Assembly (NCBI GenBank): GCA_013180625.2
Contig: SNVD02013236.1
Span: forward strand, 1-64,000
DNA length: 64,000 bases
Source of the DNA: Boswellia sacra
Taxonomy: Eukaryota; Streptophyta; Magnoliopsida; Sapindales; Burseraceae
Direction of reading: 5' to 3'
Shown: piece after piece, positions 24,278-34,630 of the stretch
Position numbering within the stretch: the stretch's first letter is position 1
Layout: every line of letters begins with the position of its first letter
Position numbers and translations under genes: made by a program
Notes under the pieces: generated by a model
Database searches by the model: none
What the model was told of the DNA's origin: nothing
What the model saw: only the letters and a program-made list of their open reading frames with translations

Positions 24278-25928
24278 GGGTTAATATCATAGACCATCCC
24301 TATATTTTAACGTAATTACGTCCAGAGTCGTCGTTTGCATTTTTTGTCTTCGGCTACCCCTATCTTTTAAAAAAAAATCATGGGCCACCTTTTCGTTAGA
24401 AATTCCGTTAGATTTTAGTAAATAAGTTGAAATAATACAGCTAAAATGGTAAATATACAATTACAAGTCAACACTATATAATGTGAGGCTTCACTTTCTC
24501 TTTCTTCTCGGTCCCCGCTTCATGAACTTTTCTATTTCTTTATTCTCTTCTTCTTCTGGTTTGCGCGCTGGTTCACCTACTCGACTTCATGCAAAGCCGA
24601 ACTGAAGCTTTGTCTTCCGAAACTGTGAAAAATCCTTGAAAAGTTGGTACCAACGTCAATCGGTAAGTTATTTTTCTTATGATTTGCTTCTTGGATGCCA
24701 TGCATGTAAACTGGAATGAAAAACTTCAATGAAATGATGATTTGGTTTTCTCATTTGAAGATGAAACGAGGGAGAAGATGACCATTAATGAAGCTTTTGT
24801 GATTGTCCAGGAACCCGGAGCTTTTATGAAGTTAACTAGAATGTCAAACGCTCATGTACTTTCCAATGCTTCCGCGCATTGTTGGTGATCAAAGCGGAGA
24901 TCTTTGAGCACCAAGATGGCGTTTTGCTTGGATAAAATGTCTTTGTGTTTCATGAACCAAACCATGCATTGCAACGAAGCTTTTGATCTCAACGACGTTT
25001 GAGCTTCGTTATCTAGCGGGAACATCCAATTCAAAGCAGATAAACTCTCTTCTAAGACGCTAAAATTCCTCACCAAATCCTCAAAGTCATTTGCGAACGC
25101 ATCGAAAGCTGCAGCCAGCATGCCAGCAGCTCCGTTTTTAACAATACATCACCTGTTCCTCTCGCTCTCGAATCCCCACCTCTTGATCTTGTTAATCAAC
25201 TCCAAGCACTCAAATCCATCCAAACGTTTCACCGAAGCATTAACATTGAAAAGAGTCTCCGAGACTTCGACGGAAGTTACAGGAATCCTCGGTGTTAGAA
25301 TCCTCTCAACCCCGTAATTCTGATTCTCAACACACCAATCTTGAATCATCTTCCTCAGGGTATGATTCGGAATCTGATCGAAGCTCCTCAGCATTTGGTT
25401 CGTCACAGGGCACGTAAAGTTACCCGCCTGCAGCCAAGTCTCGATGCTTTCACGATCGTAGGTTATCCCGGAAGATATTGTGACAGGATCCTTCATGAGA
25501 TCGAGAGATATCAGACAAAGGAAGTTGTTGGGGATCACGAGCTTATCAGGATGGCGGAGTTGCTGCTTCTTCTTCCTGCCTCTCAGTTTTCTTCTCCTCC
25601 AACGGAACATGTTATTGGTTAAACATTTACTTATTCGTAACATGACTCATTTCATATTTTATAATTAGTATCAATAAAAATATCTTGACTCTATATTTTA
25701 TAATATATGTTATAAAAAAAGCGCATATTTTTTTATAACTGCTTAGAGGGGTATTTTAGTAATAGCAATCGAACTGGATGAAAATCTGACGTCAACAGAC
25801 GGAATTTCTAATGAAAGGGTGGTCCATGATTTTTTTTGAAAAGGTAGGGGTAGCCGAAGACAAAAAATGCAAACAACAACTCTGGACGTAATTCGTCAAA
25901 ACATAGGAGTGGTCTATGATATTAACCC
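24278..25928. mobile_element. Gene-capturing TIR transposon (Pack-type), 1651 bp
   Basis: Inverted repeats of about 130 bp bound the element: left 24278-24409 begins GGGTTAATATCATAGACCAT, and the right 25798-25928 reads GGGTTAATATCATAGACCAC on the opposite strand. The arms share the GACGTAATTACGTCCAGAG, TTTGTCTTCGGCTACCCCTA and AGAAATTCCGT blocks. Flanks AAAATCAAT (24268-24276) and AAAATTAAT (25929-25937) are a plausible 9-bp target duplication with one mismatch and one extra base at the left edge. A 9-bp duplication points to the Mutator superfamily. There is no transposase; the interior is a U-box gene fragment plus about 400 bp of other non-TIR DNA with splice-like sites. Confidence 0.8.
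24852..25610 (-). pseudogene. Captured plant U-box E3 ligase fragment (PUB20/21-like)
   Basis: From ATG at 25610 the frame starts MFRWRRRKLRGRKKKQQ and enters a U-box: IPNNFLCLISLDLMKDPVT, GITYDRESIETWL, CPVTNQ, then IPNHTLRKMIQDWC, as in PUB20/21-type ligases that ubiquitinate partner proteins. A UGA at 25149-25151 replaces an expected Arg codon after the ESERN motif. The same frame then continues with ARM-region-like sequence (SALNWMFPLDNEAQ, CMVWFMKHKD, QNAILVLKDL) to a stop at 24852. That is about 250 of roughly 440 residues, so the C-terminal ARM repeats are missing. The usual CPIS of the U-box is CLIS. It is enclosed by the transposon TIRs. Two short ORFs may survive but no complete ligase. 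Confidence 0.88.
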
Positions 25929-25937
25929 AAAATTAAT

Positions 25938-26684
25938 TGCATTAGAAATTAACTGTTGTCTGTAGGTTTATATATTGTTGACTATATAGTTCAATGGTCA
26001 ACCTGCCCCTCTAAATTCAACTTATTTATGATTATTTAATAGTAAAAGTAACATAAAGAAGGCCTATGACAAGTTTCGTAAAATATAGGGACTCTTTTTG
26101 ATAACAAGGTAAAAGTTCTGACTTTATGATATTATATCAAAAGGTAGAAAGGTATGTGGTATTATCCTGCTAATAAATCTTAATTAATATCACTTATAAT
26201 AATCTAAGTTTACCCTATTGTGTAAATTCCTCTCTTCTAGTCCGGTTAATTTGTTAAACTAATTATTGATTACTATTTTTAGTAAACAAAACTATATATT
26301 TTAACATTGATTTGGGCAATCCATCGCACAAAATGGGCGCAATCATTTAATATTATCATTTCAAACGGCTTCCATTTGATTTCTTTGGTAAATTAATCAA
26401 GAAAAAACAAAACCTAAAATGCATGGCATAGTTCAAAACTTGTACATCGACAGAGATACATATCTTAAACAGTCACATTAATAATGCGTGTCCATAATTC
26501 AAGCTACTAAATATTGAATGATACTCCAAGTAAAAGCACGTGATAAAATTTGTTGTTTTAGTGTATAGGAGAAACATTAGAGAATCCTAGATTGCATCAT
26601 GGTTCAAGAAATCGTGTTTATGTGACAAACATATCTTTAGGAGAGATGAAAATGGCCTATACTATATATGCTTCAATTGAGATA
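25938..26684. other. AT-rich spacer between two transposons
   Basis: No gene seen. AT-rich sequence with small degenerate repeats such as TATGTGGTATTATCCTGC near 26150. Confidence 0.5.
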
Positions 26685-26686
26685 TA

Positions 26687-27329
26687 CAGTGAAACCTCGA
26701 TAAATAAATATTTGATAAATCAATAATTTATGGTAAAATCCTCCGGTCTTGACTCGGATCTATATATTAAATTAACAAATTTACTAAATGTATAAGATAA
26801 GTATTTTTTTAAAATCTTTTAAGATCTAATGGGATAAGATATATAACATAAATAACATATAAGTTCATAATATTAGGTAATTTTATCTTAATAACTTGTA
26901 GTTTTTCAAAATATGCATCTAATTTTTTTTTGTCTTTTTTTATCTAAACAAAACTCAGCCTTATACTTAATTTTTTACAAAGAATGCACTTTATTTGTTA
27001 TATTTTTTAGTTATTGTGGCAAGTAATTATTTAAGGTTATTATTGCTTGAATGACTTTTTTTGAAAAAAATTGTGCTAGAACATAATTATCATCATGATC
27101 ATGATCATCAGTAGTCGACATATCTATATTATTTTTTATTCATAATACATATATGAATCTTGATAAAAATAATATATTACAAATAAATAAAATATAAAAA
27201 TCTTTTTAAATTAATAATTAATTAATTATTACTAAATTAATAAATTATTTATTTATAAAAAATAAATAATATCGATTAAATAATAAATTTTCATAGTTCT
27301 AATAGTATTAATTTATTGAGATTTTATTG
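26687..27329. mobile_element. Emigrant/pogo-like MITE, 643 bp
   Basis: The left end is CAGTGAAACCTCGATAAATA and the right end, read on the minus strand, is CAATAAAATCTCAATAAATT, both flanked by TA (26685-26686 and 27330-27331). TIRs of the form CAGT(A/G)AAACCTCTATAAATT with TA duplications are the signature of plant pogo-derived Emigrant MITEs. The interior is AT-rich and non-coding. Confidence 0.78.
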
Positions 27330-29043
27330 TATAGAATATAATTTAGGGGGAGCATATTAAATGATGAGGCTTAAACAAGCGGTGATATTTGGGGGAATTG
27401 CCACTCGCACTCCCGTTAGATCTCGAAAGTAACACTCACCTCTCCGTTGTTTCAGAAGTAACATTGACCTTCCCCATCGCTGCCAATTGTTATTAGAATT
27501 TGTCAAATACAGTGAATTTTACATGCAATGACTAAATTATCCTCACTTACCTCATTAACTATATTATAATAATACAAATTCAAGAAAAAGTAGAATAAAA
27601 CTGGATAAAAAAATTCCAAAAGCCGTCCTTCCTGTCTTTCTCTCACATAATTTCTCATAATTTTTTTTTTATTTTTTGAATAAATCTGAAATTTTTTCAG
27701 ATTGTAAAAGAAGTATAGAATCAGGTTACTCTCTCTCTAGCTCACCAAACTTCAACAAATCTGGAACCCATTTGCAAATATGGAAGAAAACCCATACACA
27801 AGGCGGCCATACCCGCACAAATCAACAACTCTGCCAACACAATCCACCGCACATATATTTTCATCTCATTTTACTTCCTCTTTTCTAGCACCTCATGCCC
27901 CTCACCTTCAACTCATCAACACCATCAAGAACTCAAATCCCTTAGCCGTTACACCACTAGACATTTGAGATTGATTTAAAAAAACAAATAGATAAAAGAA
28001 GACAAATAGAAGAAAGGAGAGAGGAAGTGATAAGAGACTTGTTAATCCGCAACATGTACCAAAAAGAGATGAAAAGAACGGAAAAGTAAAGAGGGAAGAA
28101 GCAGAAAAAAGAGTGAGAAAAGAAAAAGAAATGTTAAAATAAAATAAATATATATTTATATATTCGTAATATTTATTTAACATGGTTATGGTTTGTATTT
28201 TTAATTTGATATATTTTAAAAAATTAACAATAAAAAAATCTCTCGCATTTCTCTCGTCTCCCCGTCTTTTTCTTACCCTTAACTCTTTCTTCCATCTTAT
28301 CTTCTCTCTCACCTCTCTTCTCTTTCTTCTCATCTCTCTCTTTTCTCAATTCTTTCTCTTCTCTATCGACCATTATATGTCTGCATTTATGCATAGGTGC
28401 TCATCACCTCCCTGAATCCCTCAGCCATGCATAATTTTGAGGAAAAGCTTTTGTGAGGAGAACAAGAGATACCACCTGGCCTTTCAAAACCTTTCTCTAT
28501 TTTGCACTTTTAATGGTGGTTCAATGTTGGGATAATATATATTGAGTGAGGAATAATCAATTGCGACCATTGCAAGCATGTGCTCGCGCCTTTCACTCCC
28601 ATATCTCGGAGCAAACATGAGGAAATGGTAATGAATTTTTTTTTTCTTTTTCAAATAGAAATCTGGACACTTTTCTATATTAGATCCACAAACAAAAATT
28701 TTAAACTGTTGGTGTCACATGGCATCTCATACACATGTAATGCACGTGATCATTTTTATTTTATCATCGTATGATAAAAACATTAATAAGATTACTTTTA
28801 GATTCATTTTTCACGTATGGAAGTTTTTAGGAAAGATTGGTTAATTGTAGTGCATTTTTGGAAATCCATGTCATTTAGGAAGTTAATATCTTAATTATCA
28901 ATTATATGCATGATTAGGATATTTTGACAAGTGTTTATCTTGATTGACATATTTTTGATAAATACTTATCTTGATTGACAATTACATATTTGATTAAGGA
29001 TAATTTTGATAAGCATTTATCTTGATTATTAATCAAATATATG

Positions 29044-29673
29044 TAGGCCCGAAAAAATTTTTAATCCCCGTCCCCAGAAAATTCCCTGGAAATTCCGGGG
29101 CCGGGCCGGGCCGGGTCCGGGTAATTCAATCCCGGGGCCGGGGAATTAAATTCCCCGGATATGTACCTGGTTTTAATTTTCTGTATGTAATTAAAGTATT
29201 TTATATTGATTTCCAAATTTTGTTTAACGTTTATGTGTAGCCTGGTGGTATGCTTGTATGTTGCCTTGGTTGAGCACTCGGGTTTGAATCCTTTGGCTGC
29301 GTTTGCTATGTTTTATGTTTTTTTAGTAAATAGTAATTTAGTTGGGCTGGGCTTAGTTTATATTTGTTGGACATGTGAAATTAGTGAATTGGGTTGGGTT
29401 TATAGTTGTTGGACATTAGGTTAGTTGTGAAATTAGTGGATGTGGGCCTAAATTATATATAAATTAAATATAAATTATAAATATTTATTTAATTAATTAA
29501 TTCCGGGCCGGGGCTATGCTCCCCGGCCCCTGCCCCTGCCTGGCCCCGGGTAATCCCCGAAAAATTCATCCCCGTCCCCGGCTTAGATCCCCGGAATTCC
29601 AGGTAATTCCCCGGACATTTCCGGGTCAGGGAGCCGAGTACCCAGCCCCGTCCGGGTACAATTGCCAACCCTA
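29044..29673. mobile_element. hAT-like MITE with perfect 8-bp target duplication, 630 bp
   Basis: Flanked exactly by AATATATG at 29036-29043 and 29674-29681. The right end reads inward TAGGGTTGGCAATTGTACCC; the left begins TAGGCCCGAAAAAATTTTTA and seems to have lost part of its terminus. The arms are GC-rich (CCCCGG, CCGGGCCGGG) as in the elements at 15645-17919, so all belong to one family. Small plus-strand ORFs inside are not gene-like. Confidence 0.85.
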
Positions 29674-29884
29674 AATATATGATTAGGATATGTATGCAAA
29701 TTATCTATGTGATTGATTACTTTCTTTTATTTATTTATATCTAAACTTTTTATGGAGGTAAGTATTTATCTTGATTGCTAATCACATCTTTGATTAGGAT
29801 ATCTTTGGTTGTCAATCACTTATATGATTAGGATATACTTGTTAAATTATCTAAGTGATTGAGATATGCTTTCCTATATTATTA

Positions 29885-32800
29885 CACTACAACATGGAGG
29901 ACCTTTTACGGCGGGCAATAATTGCCGCAAAAGCCCTTTTACGGCGGTTATACGGCGGTTCACAACAATCGTAAAAAAAACCGCAGTAAAAGCTTTAACG
30001 ACGGTTTATGTTCGCCGCAAAAAGTTTTTTATGGCGATTTTTTGTTTCCGACGTAAAAATAGACGAAGAAACGCAATTGGCATAAACCACACCTTTTTGC
30101 AGCGGTTTCAAACCGCCGTATAAGTCCCTTTTTATGACGACCATAAAACTGTCGTAAAAGGTGTGCAAGCTGCCGTAAAAAATTTCCACAAAACCATCGT
30201 AAAAGGTGTAAGAATCGTCGCAAATAGTTTTAACAAAAACGACGTAGTTCAGCCATTAAATCATCACAAATAGTTGTCCGAATCTTTTTGCAACGATCAC
30301 GAAACCATCATAAAAGGTTTTTTTTCTTCTGCTGTTTAATGTTATTTACTGTCTAAAAATTAAATAACCTATCTCAAAAAAATGTTTTGATATGTTTCTT
30401 CAATCATTCGATGAATATAATGAAATCAAATCAAATATCAAGATATGTCACATAAATAGTTTAACCATTACCTAAACAAACCAAACATAACTCAGTCATC
30501 ATTCACTGTTCAACATCATATAATCAAATAGTTAAACAACATCTCAATTATATAGTTCAACAACCTCCACGTAACTCAATCATCTGATAAGTAAGCCGTA
30601 AAACTTGGCAAACAACCTGCAAGAATAAATTTGTAACTAAGATTATAATCATTAAGTAAAATTATGTATTTTAAAACAAATTATTTAATTTCATTTATAT
30701 ACCTATTCGTTCTCGTGGTTTGAATCACAATCTGTGAGGTTGTTTGTTCCATGACTGTCATATTAGAAATGACTATGATGTTCACTTGAAGCATCTGGGA
30801 CCTATTTATAAAAAAAACATGAAACATAAGTTAAAAATATGAGTCAACAGAAACTACATTTTTAACTTTAAAAATAAGTAAATACCAGTCTTGTAGCTCG
30901 CCGCTCTGCAAATTCTGGAAACCTCTCCTGCAGAAAGGAAACGACTTCATCATACATCATTTTCATGTTGTTGTGATCTTGCTTCAAGTTGTTGTGTGCT
31001 TCATTCAAGTTTTTGTGTGCTTCCTTCAAGTTGTTATGTTCTTGCTGCAAAGTACCCAACTCTTCCCTCAAGTGAATATCGGATGAGCTGCTGCCTTGAA
31101 CGTCAGTCGAAGATGGACCAAAACCATATGTCCGGGCATAACCACGATGAACAGGTCCTATAACATTGCCAAATACTTCTTCTCTCACTTGTTGAGTTTG
31201 CTGGTCTTGTGAAAATTGAGACAAACCATCATTAAATTGACTCTACAACATAATTAAAAAAAATAACAACTTAATAAAGATAATGTATTAAGAAAAAATT
31301 AATTTACAGAAAGTGGATGAATAAATAAGTTCAAAAGATTAAAGAATTTACAATTATTTCTGCACTTTCATCATCACCTACTTCCCCATTACTTTTTTTT
31401 CTTGTCTTGACGAAGACACTAATGCGATCAGTTTGCTCTCCATTTCTTATCATCTAAACAAAAGAAAAAATTTAAACTAAGACTCATCCATGATTTTAAA
31501 ACATTTCGAGACTCAATGTAGCATGAAAAATGGAAATCAATCTATTTGCATTCAATGTCTCTTTCCCAAACATGTATAACATAAACACCAAAAGACCCTA
31601 TTAACCTAACAATCACATAACATGTCTTTGTAGAGAAAAAGAAGAGACTAAGAAATGTTGGTGCTAAAACCAAGTCTCTTCCAATAGTAGACGGATTGAA
31701 GCCAGAAAGATTTGCTCTTTCCAATGAGAGGCATGCTAGTATCAAGGATCCAAATAGTTAATAATTATTTTCTGTTGTCCATCTCTCAATTTAATCAAAT
31801 CAAAAAAATAATTTTCTTATATTTTGTTATATAGCTAGAAATAGATTTCCAATAACTAAACTTTGTGGAGTTGTCAAACTATAGAGGCCAAGCAATGTAT
31901 CCATGACAGCATTGGGTCACTAGTGATCACTGCCAATATTAACAATCAAGCTGTGACTGTTAATTTTCATATATTAATTCAAATTTCACTTGTTTTTCTT
32001 TTCGTTATATTGAAGTTGACTTAGCCATTTTGTTTGCAAATCAAAGTTCAAAAAGACACCAACATGGCCAGCGATTTCGAGAAACATATTTACATGCCTA
32101 ATGCCCTCAATCTAGATTTTCTTTACATGCATTTTCTTTCATGCAATCTCGTACACAATTTAAACTTTAGAACTACTATGAATTTTCATTCATGCAATCT
32201 CCTACACAAAAGTAAAGCTAAAATCATTTCCAACAGTAAATTTCAACGATACTGAGAAGGTATCAGACTTGGGAAAAATGCCAACAGTTCAACATACATT
32301 TCAATAATTTCTTTCGCTAATATATATTCAAATGACGCCCAAATTTACCAACTTTAGCAAATTAATAACACGAAACCTCACATCAAAGTTCCTAATAATC
32401 AGTAATAGCTGTTAAATTCTATCTCCAAAATGCAAAATTTACTCATGTGGTCACTTTAAAGCAAATCAATACTAGCAAACAAAAAGAAAAAAACAAAATA
32501 TTCAGCCCAGAACAAGAAATTTAAAGCGCATTATAAACACATATTCTCTCTAACTCATTCTGTCTCTGCAGCTTACCTTAAGAGCTAACTCCAACGGTCT
32601 CCTCGCTTTTGATGTCTTCCTTCTTTCTCTTAGCAGCTGGTTATGTAATTCCTTCTTCCTTATTTCTTTCTCTTAGGAGTTGGTCGAGTTAGAATTGGCT
32701 GGTCCAGTCGCTCAAGATGCTCGGCTTGGTGGAGAGAATGCAACTCCAAAACAGGCAATAAGCTTGGCAGAGAAAGGCAACTCCAAAACAGGGAAGCTTA

Positions 32801-33032
32801 GTATGACCGAGGAAATGCAATTCAAGCAGGGAGAAAACGCGAGAGAGATGAGAGAGAGATTTAAAGAATTTGATGCAAAATTTCCGCTGTTAGGGTAAAA
32901 TAATTTTGGTTTTTGGCCCACTTAAACAGCGGTTTCGAAATCGCCATAAAAAGATTTGTGTGTTGGCCATTTACTTCGGTTTTTAAAAACCGCCGCAAAT
33001 GGGCGCAGTATGAGCCCAACCTTCTCGTAGTG
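29885..33032. mobile_element. CACTA (En/Spm) element, 3148 bp, deletion derivative
   Basis: The left end is CACTACAACATGGAGGACC and the right end on the minus strand is CACTACGAGAAGGTTGGGCT. Both are flanked by TTA (29882-29884 and 33033-33035), the 3-bp duplication typical of CACTA elements. Subterminal DNA on both sides is packed with short direct and inverted copies of a motif like TTTACGGCGGTT (29905-30320 and 32925-33000), the transposase-binding arrays of this superfamily. The DDE transposase is missing; only part of a Transposase_24-type gene remains. Confidence 0.9.
30763..31453 (-). pseudogene. Remnant of the CACTA Transposase_24 gene (three exons)
   Basis: Three minus-strand exons join in phase 0. 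31453-31352 encodes 34 residues with RISVFVKTRKKSNGEVGDDE, like the TRKRKDGSxVDExS block of plant Transposase_24 proteins. 31242-30886 encodes 119 residues with FGNVIGPVHRGYARTYGFG and a heptad-like coiled coil of repeated HNNLK/HKNL units. 30801-30763 encodes PDASSEHHSHF and the stop. The junctions have AG/GT borders (GTAAAT and GTATTT donors). Only the C-terminal part is present; no upstream domain or catalytic transposase was found. The family assignment is from motif memory and moderately sure. Confidence 0.65.
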
Positions 33033-33035
33033 TTA

Positions 33036-33777
33036 TATGGTCTTTATCTAATTAATCATACATTTTGCATCATATTGAGATTTTGCCGGATTATGATATT
33101 GATTGAGATTGATGTCAATTACTATATAGAGCTTCTACATAGCCTATATAACGACATTCAGAACATGGAAGCAAGAAGTGTGGATTAACTCAAAAAAAAA
33201 AAAAAAAGAGTTGTATTGAAAGCATAGTGTATTGTGTTTTCTTTTGATTTCTTTGTAAAAAGCTTGCTTTATTTGAGTGAGTGAGTTAAGATTGTGTATG
33301 ACTCATATTTGATGAGTATATGATCAGATTTTATTTATAAGTGTTATTAGAGTTGTGTAAGCTTAAGTAAGTTGTGTGATTATAAAAGTCTATAACAGTT
33401 ATGTTAGTTATGTCTGACTAAACCAGTGTAGTTATAATAGTCATAACCGTTAAGTGCAACATCAAAAGAGTATGTGAAGGACTATGGTTGTGGTCGAGGG
33501 TCATCAAGTTTGCATAGATTAGATTTATGAGTGAGCGGGTCTCTACTACTGTAAAGAGTCCTAAGTAGAGTGTAAACACATACAATATAGTAGATTGTAA
33601 CTCTTGTTACCCGTAGATGTAAGATGATTTATAGCTGATCTACGTAAAATCTTCTGTTTTATTTTACTCTACTATTTTTAGTTAAGTTATTATTAACTAT
33701 CCATACTACAAAAACTAACACAAACAAATCTGTTCACTTTCACAACCATTTTTCAAGAAAACTTAGCAAAGTAATAT
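33036..33777. other. Unassigned, possibly LTR-like DNA inside the long-TIR element
   Basis: This stretch has a TATATAA box near 33143 followed by an A-run and T-rich DNA. It may continue the TATGATTAGGATAT/TATTTATCTTGATT-rich sequence at 28870-29035 and 29682-29880 that the hAT and CACTA elements interrupt. Together these pieces resemble the interior of an old LTR, but I see no clear TG...CA ends or PBS. Confidence 0.3.
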
Positions 33778-34630
33778 ATCATTATTATAATATATTTAAT
33801 GAGACAAGTGAGAGTAATTTAGTAATTGCATGTAAGATTCACTATATTTGACAGAGTCCAATAATAGTTAGCAATGATAGGGGAGGTTGATGCTACTTCT
33901 GAAACAATGAGAAGGTAAGTGTTACTTTCGAGTTCTAATGGGGTGCGAGGTAAGTCCCCTATATTTGATAAGTTTCAATAGCCTCAGTTAGCTTCTCGTC
34001 TGCGGCTCGTGTTCCAAGAGTCGACTATATAAACCTCTCGATTTTTTTTATTTTTATTTTTATTATTATTGTTTAACCTGTGTAAGAACTTGACCTAATC
34101 ATTATTTAGAAGGACGTACTATGACTTATATATAAATCCCAATTCGACGTAACGCAGTTGATAGATAAAGTCTTCGAGAAGACGAATGAACATACATATC
34201 TTCCATTCATTTGACAAAATTCTATTACGTACATACATACACCGACAATTACAAAAAGATCATTTTGTTAAATCACCTTTGACAACATTTGAAGTTCTTA
34301 TTAAGTTAATTACCAAGAACAAATACCATTAGCCCATTTCCCATCTTCTTGCATTGGTTGAATTTTAGCTTGGGTGGGATAATAATTAATCTCTATAGAT
34401 GTTAGTAAGCTGAAGTTTGAAGACCCAGTACTTTGTATATAGAGCCAGCTAGGAGACCAGACCAATAATATTTATTGAACTATTCAAGATATTCAAAGGT
34501 CTATGTATGTTCGTGTTTATACTCTTCTTTGCAATCCAATTTGCTCAAAATTGTAAGACTAAACTACATTGTCCATGTTGCCATTTCTTTCCTAGAGCTT
34601 TAACTTGACAAAGACAATATATATAATTAA

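Larger units (their letters stand above)
27392..33959. mobile_element. Long-TIR (MULE-like) element, 6.6 kb, hosting nested elements
   Basis: Left arm 27392-27575 and right arm 33778-33959 are inverted copies of each other. They share blocks such as CTCGAAAGTAACACT, TTGTTTCAGAAGTA, TACATGCAAT(G/T)ACTAAATTA and ATATTATAATAAT. The ends are GGGGAATTGCC and GGGGACTTACC. Flanks GATATTTG (27384-27391) and TATATTTG (33960-33967) match in 7 of 8 bases. No transposase of its own was recognised. It was invaded later by a hAT MITE (29044-29673) and a CACTA element (29885-33032); without these it would be about 2.8 kb. Confidence 0.78.

Noticed and set aside
27908..28415. Lys/Arg/Phe/Leu-rich ORFs on both strands
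   Set aside because: Caused by AGAAGA/TCTTCT purine-pyrimidine tracts; no recognisable protein.
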